From contig JACKEO010000014.1 of the NCBI GenBank assembly GCA_020632955.1, forward strand, positions 1 to 64,000: 64,000 nucleotides of DNA, written 5' to 3'. Below are positions 1-9,050 of the stretch, in pieces. A program made the position numbers and the translations under genes. Numbering within the stretch: position 1 is the stretch's first letter; each line of letters starts with the position of its first letter. The notes below the pieces were generated by a model, which saw only the letters and a list, made by a program, of their open reading frames with translations, was not told the DNA's origin and made no database searches. This DNA comes from Alphaproteobacteria bacterium. Lineage in GTDB: Bacteria > Myxococcota_A > UBA796 > GCA-2862545.

Positions 1-87
1 GCGAATCACCATCCATCCCCGGGCATCCCGACCGCAGCGCGTCGTCGCCGCCCTGCAGTCCGGCCCGTCCGACAGCGCCTGGATCGC

Positions 88-167
88 GAGACACAGAGGA
101 CGGCGCCCGCCTGTGCCTTCCAGGCTCTGTGCCAACCTCTGCGTCCTCTGTGCCTCTGTGGCGGCTG
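88..167 (+). repeat. Truncated copy (A) of the ACAGAGG terminal-inverted-repeat element
   Basis: This is the right-hand part of a dispersed element found in full at 18504, 36310, 40991 and 42317. Positions 145-167 match the 23-bp right terminus exactly, and an internal GAGACACAGAGG block at 88-99 is shared with copy B. The left terminus is missing, so the copy looks truncated. It ends 22 nt beyond the stop codon of the minus-strand exporter gene, the same 3-prime position the other copies take. Bases 1-87 show no gene. Confidence 0.8.
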
Positions 168-189
168 TCGATCCATCGATCCCGTCGAT

Positions 190-1035
190 TCACCCCCCCC
201 GCACCGCCATCCCCACCCCCAGCACCACCATCGCGGCGCCCAGCACGTCGACGGGGCCGGGCCAGGTGGCGAAGGCGAGGCCGGCGAGGAGGGTGGCGCC
301 GACCGGCTCGAGGAGGAGGAAGGACGAGACGGTGGGGGCCGGGAGGTAGCGCAGGGCCCAGTTGAAGCCGTTGTGGCCGATGAGCTGGGGGCCGAGGACG
401 CAGGCGGCCAGCAGGAGCCAGGTGGTGGGGTCGTGGCCGATGACGGGCTCGCCGCTCCACCACAGCACCGGGGTGAGCGCGAGGGCGGCCACGAGGGGCA
501 CGGCGCCGCCGTAGGTGCCCATGTCGACGGTGCGGCGGACCACGCGACCCGCCAGGACGTAGGCCGACGCGAGCCAGCCGGCGACGAGGGCGAGGAGGTC
601 GCCGCCCAGGGTGGCGTCCGCGCCCAGGCCCGACGACATCAGCAGCACGCCCGGGATGGCGATCGCCGTGCCCGTCCAGAAGGCCCGCCCCGGGTCGTTG
701 CCCAGCACGAAGCGGTCGACCAGACCCACCCACACGGGGGTCAGGGTCACGAGCAGGGTGCTGTGGAGCACGCTGGTGGCGTGGATCGACGCGAACCACG
801 ACACGAAGTGGGCGGCGAGGCAGAGGCCGGCGACCACGATGCCCAGGGCCTCGCGGCCGTTCACGCGACGCAGGGCTGGCAGCATCAGCGTGGCCGTGCC
901 GGTGCAGCGCCACCAGGCGATCACGAGCGGGGCCACGTGGGCGAGCCCCTTGACGAGCACGGCGGAGGAGCTCACCGCGAGCACCGCGGCGGTCAGCACG
1001 CCGGTGAGCAGTGCGCGAGAAGGGGGAGCCGACAT
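190..1035 (-). CDS. EamA/DMT-superfamily transporter
   Basis: A 281-residue, almost entirely hydrophobic protein in the inner membrane. About ten membrane segments fall in two similar halves (roughly residues 5-135 and 145-280), the duplicated EamA layout of drug/metabolite transporters that usually export small metabolites or amino acids. The second half carries the typical AxxxSxxxLLEPVGATLLAG stretch. Length is normal for the family. It is transcribed away from proC; TAGCCG lies only 6 nt before the ATG, so the mRNA may be nearly leaderless. The substrate cannot be read from the sequence. Confidence 0.85.
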   Translation of the reverse strand: MSAPPSRALLTGVLTAAVLAVSSSAVLVKGLAHVAPLVIAWWRCTGTATLMLPALRRVNGREALGIVVAGLCLAAHFVSWFASIHATSVLHSTLLVTLTPVWVGLVDRFVLGNDPGRAFWTGTAIAIPGVLLMSSGLGADATLGGDLLALVAGWLASAYVLAGRVVRRTVDMGTYGGAVPLVAALALTPVLWWSGEPVIGHDPTTWLLLAACVLGPQLIGHNGFNWALRYLPAPTVSSFLLLEPVGATLLAGLAFATWPGPVDVLGAAMVVLGVGMAVRGG

Positions 1036-1162
1036 CGCCGGCGGCTATCGCGGCGTGTCGTGGGCAGCGCGCGGCCACCGCCACAGGGCGGGGCGTGTGT
1101 TGCGCGCCGCCCGGGGGCGCCCGCGCCTCGACAGTCCCGGTCGACCGTGTGATCCGGGCCTG

Positions 1163-1978
1163 ATGTCCCTCCACCTCTCAGTCCTGGGCTGCGGCACGAT
1201 GGGCCGCGCCGTCCTCGGGGGCCTGCAGGCCACGCCCGAGGCGCGCGCGTGGACCTTCGAGGCCACCGTCCGTCACGTGGCCAGCACCGAGCGCCTGTCG
1301 GCCGAGCTGCCCCACGTGGCGGTGGGCACCGACAACCTCCAGGCCGCGCGCGCGGGCGACGTCGTGCTCCTCGGGGTGAAGCCGCAGCAGGTGGGGGAGG
1401 TGCTCGGCGCCGACGGCATGCCCGAGGCGCTCGCCGACACCCTGGTGGTCTCGCTGCTGGCGGGGGTCACGCTGGCCACGCTCGAGCGGCTCTGTCCCCG
1501 CGCCCGCTTCATCCGCGCGATGCCGAACACCCCGGCGCTCATCGGGCAGGGGATGACCGTGCTGTCGCCGGGCACGCACGCCACGCCCGACGACCTCGTG
1601 CTGGCGCAGCGCATCTTCTCGAGCGTGGGGCGCTGCCGCATCCTCGACGAGAAGCACATGGACGTGGTCACGGCGCTCTCGGGCTCCGGTCCGGCCTTCG
1701 CCTGCGTGGTGCTCGAGGCCATGGCCGACGGCGCCGTGATGATGGGCCTGCCCCGCGCCACCGCGCTGGAGCTGGCCGCGCAGACCCTGCAGGGCACGGC
1801 CCACATGGTGCTCGAGACCGGGGTCCACCCGGCGGCGCTGCGGGACCGGGTCACCACGCCGGCGGGCTGCACGATCGCCGGGCTCTTCCGCATGGAGGAG
1901 GGGCGGGTGCGGTCCACCATCGCGCGCACCATCCAGGACGCCGCCGTCGTGGCGGCCGGGCTGGGAAGCGACGAATGA
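1163..1978 (+). CDS. proC: Pyrroline-5-carboxylate reductase
   Basis: A 271-residue cytosolic enzyme for the last step of proline synthesis, NAD(P)H reduction of pyrroline-5-carboxylate. The N-terminus has the Rossmann motif G9-C-G-T-M-G14. The family's GVKPQ, MPNTPALIGQGMT and SGSGPAF motifs follow in order, and the C-terminal dimerisation domain holds TPAGCTIAGLF. The frame is open far upstream, but ATG 1163 is chosen because homology starts there with the usual short beta strand before the glycine loop. The stop overlaps the next start by 4 nt (ATGA), so the following gene is probably translationally coupled. Confidence 0.95.
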   Translation: MSLHLSVLGCGTMGRAVLGGLQATPEARAWTFEATVRHVASTERLSAELPHVAVGTDNLQAARAGDVVLLGVKPQQVGEVLGADGMPEALADTLVVSLLAGVTLATLERLCPRARFIRAMPNTPALIGQGMTVLSPGTHATPDDLVLAQRIFSSVGRCRILDEKHMDVVTALSGSGPAFACVVLEAMADGAVMMGLPRATALELAAQTLQGTAHMVLETGVHPAALRDRVTTPAGCTIAGLFRMEEGRVRSTIARTIQDAAVVAAGLGSDE

Positions 1979-4548
1979 CCGAGGGGCCGCTGCCCGCGGC
2001 GCCCCTCGAGGCTCCCGGGGGCCGCGCGCTCCCGGGTCCCCCCCGGCCGCCTGCGCACCCGCTCGCCGTGATGCTGGCCCTGGTGCTGCCGCTGGTGGTG
2101 CTGGGCATGGCCTGGAAGGGGCTGCAGCGCACCGGCGAGGCCACGGGCAAGGCCATCGTGATGGAGCGCCAGCTGCGCGCGGCGGGGCAGGTGGAGGTGG
2201 TGGTGCTGGGCAGCAGCCTCGCCCGCACCGACGTCGACGCCGCCACGCTGGCCGACGCGCTCGGCATCCCCACGCGCGCGGTGGTGATGCTCACGCTGCC
2301 CAACGCCACGGCCGCCCACTGGTACGCCATCCTCGACAACCGCGTCTTCGCGAACGGCCACCGCCCGCGCGTGGTGCTCTTCGTGGGCGCACTCACCACG
2401 ATGCTCACGCCCGAGGTCCTCAAGGAGGCGAACATCGGGCGCCTGGTGGCCCAGCTCGACGGGCGTGACGAGGTCATCGCCCGCAAGGTCTTCGGCACCG
2501 ACTCGGCCTGGCACTTCCAGTGGCTCTTCGCGCGTGAGCGGGCGGGGGAGGTCCGCGATCGGCTGGTGCAGGGCTTCCGCGACGGCGCGCTGTCGATGCT
2601 CTTCCGCGGCACGCTGAAGCCCGCCGTGGGCGCGCGCCTCGCCGACCGGGCCAACGCCGTGGTCTTCGCCGACGAGCAGATGGACTACACCCTGCACGCG
2701 GCCGCCCCCACGGGCCTGTTCGCCGGGGCGGTGGACGCGCTCGCCTTCGCGGACCTCGACCTCGAGCAGGACTCGCTGCTGCCCGACCTCGTGGCCCTCG
2801 CCCGGGCCCACGACGCCCGTCCCGTCTTCGTCCGCACGCCCTTCCCGCCCAGCCACGACGACAACGACCGGGTGCCGCCCGCGCTGGAGGACCGCGCCGA
2901 GGCGCTCCTCGCCGAGCTCGGCGCCACCTACCTGGACCTGCGCGCCCTGGGCCTGCAGGACCGGCACTACCGCGACATGCGGCACATGAGTCGCGAGGCC
3001 GCCATCCTCTTCACGCGGGCCATCGCGCAGGGGCTGCAGGACGGGCCCGAGGCCACCGCGCCCGCCCGCATCGAGCGCACGGGGACGCCGCACCCGGGCG
3101 CGCCGGTGCTCAAGGTCGCGAACACCGTCGACGACGGCGCCGAGATCATCGACTGGGACCTCAGGGGCGGTCCGCTGGACGTGCTCACGCCCGAGGCCCT
3201 GGCCTCGGTGGGGCGGGCAGGGGTTCCGCCGGTGCGCGTGGAGGTGGGCGGCGCGCCGGTGCCCTGGCTCGCGGGGCGCGAGGCCCGGGTCGAGGGGCGC
3301 GTGTCGCGGCCGATCCCCGGCGCCTGGTGGACCAGGCACACCACGCCGCGGGTCGTGCGGGTGGCGGGTGCGGTGGAACCGGAGCTCGTGGTCGACCCGC
3401 GGGTGCCCGTCCCGGCGGACGGCCCCGGCCCCGCGGGCTGGTGGGTGCCGCCGGGCACCACCCTGTCGATGACCCTCGACGCCGCCCGTGGCCCCACGCT
3501 GGTGCGCGGTCATGTGCTGGGCGGGGCGGCCGAGGCGGTGGAGGTGCGGCTGCGCGGGGAGCCCCTGGCGTTGGCACAGCGGGGCGCGCGGGTGTGGGCC
3601 GAGGGGCCGGCGGGCACCGGTCCGTGGTCGCTCAGCGTCCACAGCCCGGCGGGGGGGCCCTGGGTGAGCCTGGATGCGGTGAGCGTGGGAGAGCCGCCGC
3701 TGCTCCGCTCGGTGATCGGCTCGCCCGACGATCTGGCCGGGGCGTCGGTGCGCCTGATCGGGGGCCAGCTCGAGGACACCGCGCTCGACGCCCGCTTCGC
3801 CTCGCCGCCGGTGGCCGTCGAGGCCGGCGCGCCGCGCCGTGGGCCGCGCCGCACGCTCATCCTGCCCGTGCGCCCGTACGTGGGCCTCGCCGACGGCGCC
3901 ACGCCCCACCTGGGCGTGCCCCACAAGTGCTCGCCGCTGCGGGTGCTCGAGGACGGGGTCCCGCTGGCCCTGCCCCAGAGCGTCTGCGAGGACGTGGCGA
4001 ACCTCGGCAGCGGGCGCACCTGCCACGCGGCCCACGAGCTCTACGTCTCGTCCAGCGACGGCACCGACCCCTTCACCAACGGACGCACCTACAGCCTCGC
4101 GCTGGAGCCCAGCCGCCTCTGCGACCGCCTGAACCAGCCCGACACCACCCCCCTGCGCGGCTCGCTCTGGATCTACCCGCACGACCACGCCCGGATCGCC
4201 GCCCCGCCCGAGCGCATGGAGGACTTCCTCGACGGCGCGAACCGCCTGGAGCTGGTGGTGGACCCCTACCTGGCGCCGCCGGGCGCGGAGCTGGTGGTGC
4301 GCGTGCGCGTGGGCGACCGGGTGGCCCTGGAGCGCGTGCTGAAGGCCGGGAGCGGCGGGCGGCAGGTGCTCGTGGAGACCCTGGACCCGCCGCTGCCTCC
4401 GCGCGCCCGCGACGTCGTGCTCGAGCTGACGCAGGAGGACGACGAGGCCTTCTGGCTGGTGGTGATGGCCACGCTCACCGAGGACCACCCCTTCGGGCGC
4501 TCGGCCCCGTCCGCGGACGTGGGCCCCTCGGAGTCCCCGCGGCAGTAG
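1975..4548 (+). CDS. Large membrane-anchored SGNH/AlgX-like protein
   Basis: An 857-residue protein starting at the ATG that overlaps the proC stop. It has a Pro-rich cytoplasmic tail and one membrane anchor (about residues 31-47). The periplasmic SGNH-like domain has LGSSLARTD (about residues 78-86) in block I and a late DMRHMS motif (about residue 334) where the catalytic Asp-x-x-His is expected. The last 450 residues look beta-rich and carry several Cys; I do not recognise them. Proteins of this kind (AlgX/AlgJ, DltD) work with MBOAT acyltransferases to O-acetylate envelope glycans, and an MBOAT gene lies at 7046. The partnership is inferred from proximity. Confidence 0.65.
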   Translation: MTEGPLPAAPLEAPGGRALPGPPRPPAHPLAVMLALVLPLVVLGMAWKGLQRTGEATGKAIVMERQLRAAGQVEVVVLGSSLARTDVDAATLADALGIPTRAVVMLTLPNATAAHWYAILDNRVFANGHRPRVVLFVGALTTMLTPEVLKEANIGRLVAQLDGRDEVIARKVFGTDSAWHFQWLFARERAGEVRDRLVQGFRDGALSMLFRGTLKPAVGARLADRANAVVFADEQMDYTLHAAAPTGLFAGAVDALAFADLDLEQDSLLPDLVALARAHDARPVFVRTPFPPSHDDNDRVPPALEDRAEALLAELGATYLDLRALGLQDRHYRDMRHMSREAAILFTRAIAQGLQDGPEATAPARIERTGTPHPGAPVLKVANTVDDGAEIIDWDLRGGPLDVLTPEALASVGRAGVPPVRVEVGGAPVPWLAGREARVEGRVSRPIPGAWWTRHTTPRVVRVAGAVEPELVVDPRVPVPADGPGPAGWWVPPGTTLSMTLDAARGPTLVRGHVLGGAAEAVEVRLRGEPLALAQRGARVWAEGPAGTGPWSLSVHSPAGGPWVSLDAVSVGEPPLLRSVIGSPDDLAGASVRLIGGQLEDTALDARFASPPVAVEAGAPRRGPRRTLILPVRPYVGLADGATPHLGVPHKCSPLRVLEDGVPLALPQSVCEDVANLGSGRTCHAAHELYVSSSDGTDPFTNGRTYSLALEPSRLCDRLNQPDTTPLRGSLWIYPHDHARIAAPPERMEDFLDGANRLELVVDPYLAPPGAELVVRVRVGDRVALERVLKAGSGGRQVLVETLDPPLPPRARDVVLELTQEDDEAFWLVVMATLTEDHPFGRSAPSADVGPSESPRQ

Positions 4549-4610
4549 GTACAGTTCCCAACGCTCGTCGCGTCGGACGGCTGGTACCGTCGCGCGCGGA
4601 CGAGGTGCCC

Positions 4611-5567
4611 GTGCGGGGAGCGTGGATCGTGCTGGGGCTCGCGTGCTCGCCGCCGCCGGCGGACGCGCCGGGCGACGACACCGCGCCGCCCCTCGGCGAC
4701 CGGGATCCCACCGACGACGGCTACCGTCCGGGCGGAGACGACACCGACGCCGCCCCGACCTCCGACACCGGGCCCGTGGACGAGGACGGCGACGGGGTGC
4801 CGGCATCCGACGACTGCGACGACACCGACCGCACCATCTTCCCCGAGGCGCCCGAGCGCTGTGACGGCGTGGACCAGGACTGCGACGGCGAGACCGACGA
4901 GGGACTCTTCGACGACTGGGTGCTGCTCACGATCGAGCAGGACGGCGTGCTGGCCATCGATCCCGCCACGGGGATCGACGCGCTGTACCGGGCGCTCCCG
5001 GACGAGGGCCTCGGCACCTTCAACACCTTCGACGTGGACCCCGAGGGCCGCGCCTTCGCCCACCAGAACAAGGCCCACAGCCTCTACCGGATCCACCTCT
5101 GCCGCGACCGCTGGGACGAGCTGGGCCCCACCGGCGTGGGGGACATGGGCGGGATGACCTTCACGAAGGACGCGAAGCTCATCGGGCTGGACCAGGGCAT
5201 CGGCCAGTGGGTGGACCTCGACCTGGCCACCGGGGCGGGCACGGTGCGGCGTGCCCTGGACTTCCCCAAGCCCGGCACCAGCGGGGCCACCTACGACTGC
5301 ACCCGCGACCGCCTGTTCGCCGTGGGCAACACCGGCGACCTCTGGGAGATGGATCCGGCCACCCTCGACACCATCGCCATCACGCCGCTCGACATCGCCT
5401 TCGGCTCGGTGGGCCTGGCCTTCGAGCCCGCCACCGGCAAGCTCCTGCTGGCCACGAAGCGCAAGCTCTACCGGGTGGACCCCGACACCGGCGCCAGCAC
5501 GCTCATCGGCCCGCTCACCCACCTCACGAACGACCTCGCCTTCCACCCGCCCTGCGTCACGCCGTGA
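4611..5567 (+). CDS. MopE-type lipoprotein with beta-propeller-like C-terminus
   Basis: A 318-residue predicted lipoprotein. GTG 4611 is preceded by GAGG at 4602-4605, and the lipobox LGLAC follows within about 14 residues; GTG 4605 is an alternative. After the Cys comes an Asp/Thr/Pro linker, then one MopE-type motif (DEDGDG, DCDDTD, CDGVDQDCDG), thought in this family to bind metal. Residues from about 105 onward contain repeated short blades such as DPATGIDALYR, DLATGAGTV and DPDTGAST, which resemble a WD/PQQ-like propeller. It probably faces the periplasm or cell surface. The ligand is unknown. Confidence 0.7.
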   Translation: MRGAWIVLGLACSPPPADAPGDDTAPPLGDRDPTDDGYRPGGDDTDAAPTSDTGPVDEDGDGVPASDDCDDTDRTIFPEAPERCDGVDQDCDGETDEGLFDDWVLLTIEQDGVLAIDPATGIDALYRALPDEGLGTFNTFDVDPEGRAFAHQNKAHSLYRIHLCRDRWDELGPTGVGDMGGMTFTKDAKLIGLDQGIGQWVDLDLATGAGTVRRALDFPKPGTSGATYDCTRDRLFAVGNTGDLWEMDPATLDTIAITPLDIAFGSVGLAFEPATGKLLLATKRKLYRVDPDTGASTLIGPLTHLTNDLAFHPPCVTP

Positions 5568-6914
5568 TCAGGCGGCGTCGGTGGGCAGGGCGCCGCGGGC
5601 GCGGGCCACGGCGAGGCTGGCGTTGCGCGAGATGAGCGCGCCGTAGTCCACCTCGGCCTCGAGGCGGCGCGACAGGGCGTACATGCCCGCGAGCGAGCGG
5701 TGCAGCATCACCAGCGGCCGCGGGGCCGTGATGCTCGGGTAGGGGAGCACGCCGCGGATGACCGGCTTCATCTCGTCGAGGAAGTTCTCGCGGTCGCCGC
5801 CCAGACGCAGCGGGCCCTTGCCGAAGGGCTCCACCATCTGCCGCACGAAGGCCCACAGGGCGTCGCCGGCGGCGGGCTTGCGGCCGTCCCACGCCCCCAG
5901 CTCCACGGCGTGGGCGAGCACGCCCTCCTTGTCGTCGGCCAGCGCAGCCAGGGCCACGCTGGCGTAGGCGGCCACCCAGTGCTCGTCGAAGCGACGCACG
6001 GCGCCGAAGTCGAGGATGCCCACGCGGCCGTCGGGCTCGAAGAGGTAGTTCCCCGGGTGCGGGTCGCAGTGCAGCGTGCGGTGCTGGAAGACCTGCTCGT
6101 AGTAGATCTCGGCCAGGATGGTGCCGGCGCGCTGGCGGGCCTCGGGGGTGGCCGTCTCGAGGAAGCGGTCGATGTGCACGCCGGGCAGGCGGTCGAGCAC
6201 CAGCACCTTCTCGGTGGACAGGGCGGTGTGGACCGTGGGGATGCGCACCCGCGGGTCGCCACCGTACAGCCGCGCGTAGGTGGCGAGGTTGGCGGCCTCC
6301 TGCAGGTAGTCGAGCTCCTCCAGCAGGCGGTCGCGCAGCTCGGCGAAGATCTCGTCGATCTCGTGCCTGGACCGCGCCAGCGCCCGGCTCGACAGCATGA
6401 TGCCGCGCAGCGCCAGCAGGTCGGTCTCGACGCTGCCCTCCACCCCGCGGTGCAGCACCTTGATCACCACCTCGCGGCCGTCGGGCAGGGTGGCGGCGTG
6501 GGCCTGGGCCAGCGAGGCCGTGCCGAGGGGCTCGGGGTCGACCGACGCGAAGAGCTCGCCGAGCGGGTGCTCGAGCGAGGCCTCCACGTCCTCGCGGATC
6601 TGGTCGAAGGGCACCGGCTGGGCCTCGGCGTGCAGCTTGCCGAGCACGCGGCCCACCTCGGGAGGCAGGTCGAGGTTGTCGGCGAACATCGCGGCCTGCT
6701 GGCCGATCTTCATCGCGGCGCCCTTGAGGCGCCCCATGGTCTCGGCGATGTCGAGCGCGTTCTCGAGCTGCACCTTGTCCAGGGCCTGCCGGCCGAGCTC
6801 GCTGCGCGAGACCGCCTGCTTGACCTGCTCACGCACGTACTTGGCCGTGACGCGGCCGGTGAGGCTCCCGAGCTCGGCGAGGCGTCCGAGACGACTCGGC
6901 TTCTTGTCCGACAT
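5568..6914 (-). CDS. ABC1/UbiB-family atypical kinase-like protein
   Basis: A 448-residue protein with the full UbiB/ADCK signature: KIGQ (69-72), the Ala-rich loop GTASLAQAHA (131-140) in place of a normal P-loop, the VIKV lysine (K152), HCDPHPGN (282-289) and LDFGAVRR (301-308). Family members are ATPases or kinases that support isoprenoid-quinone synthesis or lipid homeostasis at the membrane. No membrane segment is obvious. Its stop abuts the preceding gene's stop, the two forming TGATCA. TAGCCG lies about 9 nt before the ATG, suggesting a very short leader. The physiological substrate is unknown. Confidence 0.88.
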   Translation of the reverse strand: MSDKKPSRLGRLAELGSLTGRVTAKYVREQVKQAVSRSELGRQALDKVQLENALDIAETMGRLKGAAMKIGQQAAMFADNLDLPPEVGRVLGKLHAEAQPVPFDQIREDVEASLEHPLGELFASVDPEPLGTASLAQAHAATLPDGREVVIKVLHRGVEGSVETDLLALRGIMLSSRALARSRHEIDEIFAELRDRLLEELDYLQEAANLATYARLYGGDPRVRIPTVHTALSTEKVLVLDRLPGVHIDRFLETATPEARQRAGTILAEIYYEQVFQHRTLHCDPHPGNYLFEPDGRVGILDFGAVRRFDEHWVAAYASVALAALADDKEGVLAHAVELGAWDGRKPAAGDALWAFVRQMVEPFGKGPLRLGGDRENFLDEMKPVIRGVLPYPSITAPRPLVMLHRSLAGMYALSRRLEAEVDYGALISRNASLAVARARGALPTDAA

Positions 6915-7045
6915 GGGCGGCGGCTAACGCGCGGTCGGCGCGGTCGTCAGCGCACGGTGCCAACCCGTGACGGGGTGGTCCCGCGCCCTTGCCGCGGCCC
7001 CTCCTGCCGATAGGGGACGCCGCGACCGCGGGAGTCCCGGCGAGC

Positions 7046-8479
7046 ATGCACTTCATCCAGCTCGCCTTCGTCGCCTTCCTCGCGATCGTGTTCGCGACCT
7101 ACTGGGGCCTGGGCCTCGTGGCCGGTCGGCGCGCGCGTGTGCTCCAGAACGTGCTGCTCGTGGTGGCCAGCTGCGTCTTCTACGGCTGGGTCCACCCGTG
7201 GTTCCTGCTGCTGCTCGGGTTCTCCGCGCTGCTCGACTACAGCATGGGCCGCCTGCTGGAGGCGCGCCCCGACCGGCGTCGGCTCTGGGTGGGCCTGTCG
7301 CTCGCCGGCAACCTCGGCATGCTCGGGGTCTTCAAGTACTTCGACTTCTTCGTGCGCAACGTGGGCCAGGCGCTCGAGTCGCTGGGCGTGCAGGCCAACC
7401 TGCCCACGCTGGGCCTGCTGCTGCCCGTGGGCATCAGCTTCTACACCTTCCAGACGCTGTCCTACACGCTCGACGTGGCGAAGGGCCGCTTGGCCCCACG
7501 ACGCAACCTCCTCGACTACCTGGTCTTCGTCAGCTTCTTCAGCCAGCTCGTCGCAGGACCCATCGAGCGCGCCAGCCAGCTGCTGCCCCAGGTGGAGCGG
7601 GAGCGGCGCTTCGACCTCGACCTCGTGCTGTCGGGCCTGAGCCTGGCGCTGTGGGGGGCGGTGAAGAAGGTCTGCCTGGCCGACACCATCGCGCCGTACG
7701 TCGACGAGGTCTTCATGACCCGCGACCCGGCCTTCGCGATGGTGATGGCGGCGGGCTTCGGCTTCGGGGTGCAGTTCCTCGCGGACTTCAGCGGGTACAC
7801 CGACATCGCCCGCGGCTCGGCCCGCATGCTCGGCTTCGAGCTCACCGAGAACTTCCGGAACCCGTACGTGGCCGTCACCACGCCGGAGTTCTGGCGGCGC
7901 TGGCACATCACCCTGTCGTCGTGGGTGGGGGACTATGTCTACACGCCCCTGCTGCGCTCGGGGAAGCCCGGCCCGGCGCGCACCATCTTCGCGATGATGA
8001 CCACCTTCCTGGTGATCGGCCTGTGGCACGGCGCGGCCTGGAACTTCGTGGCCGTGGGCCTGTACAACGGGCTGTGGATGGTGGCCTACACCTTCGCGGT
8101 GCCGCTGATCCCGCGGCGGATCAAGGAGATCCGGGTGCTGTTGGCGCCCGCCTGGCTCTTCCACACGCTGGTGGTGCTGCACCCCACCGGCCTGATGTTC
8201 CGCGAGACCAGCCTGCCGCGGGTGTGGCAGCACCTCACGGCGCCCTGGTTCGTGGCGACGAAGGAGCAGCTCGTGAGCGCCGCGATCGTGATGTCGCTGG
8301 CGGTCTTCGGGGGGCTCACGATGAACGCGGCCGACCTCGTGCAGTGGAAGCTGCTGCCGCGGCTGCGGCGGTCGCCGTGGTTCCTGCCGGTGCAGACCAC
8401 GTTCTGGGCGGGGTGTGTGGTGGTGCTGTTCCTGTTTGCTCGGGATGTGAGCGAGGACTTCCTGTACTTCCAGTTCTGA
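7046..8479 (+). CDS. MBOAT-family O-acyltransferase (AlgI-like)
   Basis: A 477-residue polytopic inner-membrane protein of the AlgI/DltB branch of membrane-bound O-acyltransferases, which move acetyl groups across the membrane for esterification of extracellular polymers. The expected motifs are GISFYTFQTLSY, the FxSFFSQLVAGPI region, DFSGYTDIARGSARMLG, NFRNPY with FWRRWHITLSSW, and GLWHGAAWNF with the catalytic His at about residue 328. ATG 7046 fits the first membrane helix and follows a weak GGAG; an upstream start at 6989 would add 19 non-conserved residues. The likely periplasmic partner is the SGNH protein at 1975. Confidence 0.9.
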   Translation: MHFIQLAFVAFLAIVFATYWGLGLVAGRRARVLQNVLLVVASCVFYGWVHPWFLLLLGFSALLDYSMGRLLEARPDRRRLWVGLSLAGNLGMLGVFKYFDFFVRNVGQALESLGVQANLPTLGLLLPVGISFYTFQTLSYTLDVAKGRLAPRRNLLDYLVFVSFFSQLVAGPIERASQLLPQVERERRFDLDLVLSGLSLALWGAVKKVCLADTIAPYVDEVFMTRDPAFAMVMAAGFGFGVQFLADFSGYTDIARGSARMLGFELTENFRNPYVAVTTPEFWRRWHITLSSWVGDYVYTPLLRSGKPGPARTIFAMMTTFLVIGLWHGAAWNFVAVGLYNGLWMVAYTFAVPLIPRRIKEIRVLLAPAWLFHTLVVLHPTGLMFRETSLPRVWQHLTAPWFVATKEQLVSAAIVMSLAVFGGLTMNAADLVQWKLLPRLRRSPWFLPVQTTFWAGCVVVLFLFARDVSEDFLYFQF

Positions 8480-8531
8480 GGGGGCGGGACGGGGCCGGGT
8501 GCAGGGCACGGGCCGGGGGGAACCACGGATT

Positions 8532-8559
8532 CCACGGAGGGGGACGGAGGGCGCACGGA
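8532..8559 (+). repeat. Left arm of a 28-bp perfect inverted repeat
   Basis: These 28 bases, built from ACGGAGG blocks, are the exact reverse complement of 9689-9716. The two arms enclose a 1.1 kb island holding a 21-bp tandem repeat and a frameshifted nuclease gene. The preceding bases (AACCACGGATT at 8521) resemble the start of an ACGGAGG-type intergenic repeat, so the arm may be a repeat remnant rather than a transposon end. No direct target duplication is visible. Confidence 0.85.
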
Positions 8560-8609
8560 GGAAGGGTCGGGCCGGGTCCGCCCCCCGGGGCCTGGGGAGG
8601 GCGTCCGGC

Positions 8610-8754
8610 GTCGCGAGGGGGTGGGGCGGCGTCGCTGGACCCCGGGGCGGTGTCGCTAGAGGGCGGGGCGGTGTCGCTGCCCCCCGGGGCGTCGTCGCTA
8701 GGGGTGGGGGGTGTCGCTAGACCCCGGGTGGACGTCGCTAGAGGGCGGGACGTG
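8610..8754 (+). repeat. Seven-copy 21-bp imperfect tandem repeat
   Basis: GTCGCTAG or a close variant begins at 8610, 8631, 8652, 8673, 8694, 8713 and 8734. The spacing is 21 nt except for one 19-nt unit. Unit bodies tend to alternate between a GACCCCGGGG type and a GAGGGCGGGG type, giving a partial 42-bp super-repeat. No plausible protein is encoded. The rest of the gap between 8480 and 8754 holds only the inverted-repeat arm. Confidence 0.85.
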
Positions 8755-9050
8755 GTCCAACGTCCAATCCGAGCCGGGTCGGACTGGATCCGCCGAGACC
8801 TACCAGATGGATCCGCAGGACCGCTTCGACCTTGCTGCTGTGGAGCAGCACGGCGTGTTCCGCTTCAGGCCTGCGGCGAAGCATCAGGGCCGCCATGGTC
8901 TGCTCGATCTCCTGCGCGTCGAGGCGAAGGAACTCGGCGCATGCGGGCGCGGGAATGACCGGCTCGTGCGATGAAGGGGACCTCCGCCGCTCGCCCCGTC
9001 TCCGCCGTCGGTCGACAGGTCTCGGGCGCCTCGGACCTTTTCGCCCCTGC
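8755..9050. other. Unassigned stretch between tandem repeat and nuclease remnant
   Basis: I recognise no gene here. The minus strand keeps an open frame ending at 8738 with a protein-like composition (for example AEFLRLDAQEIEQTMAALML), and the plus strand is open from 8711 to 8974. Neither frame has a recognisable start with ribosome binding site or a known domain. Base composition is visibly less G+C-rich than in the flanking genes. It may be the remains of another gene carried with the nuclease. Confidence 0.4.

Noticed and set aside
1273..4806. 1177-codon minus-strand open frame opposite the SGNH protein gene
   Set aside because: Low-complexity Arg/Gly/His composition and no motif; the plus strand carries recognisable coding sequence.
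8610..8754. Tandem array considered as a CRISPR
   Set aside because: Units are contiguous 21-mers without unique spacers, and no cas genes are present.
8711..8974. Plus-strand open frame with a protein-like end (DRFDLAAVEQHG)
   Set aside because: It starts inside the tandem repeat, has no ribosome binding site or known domain, and lies opposite an equally open minus-strand frame.
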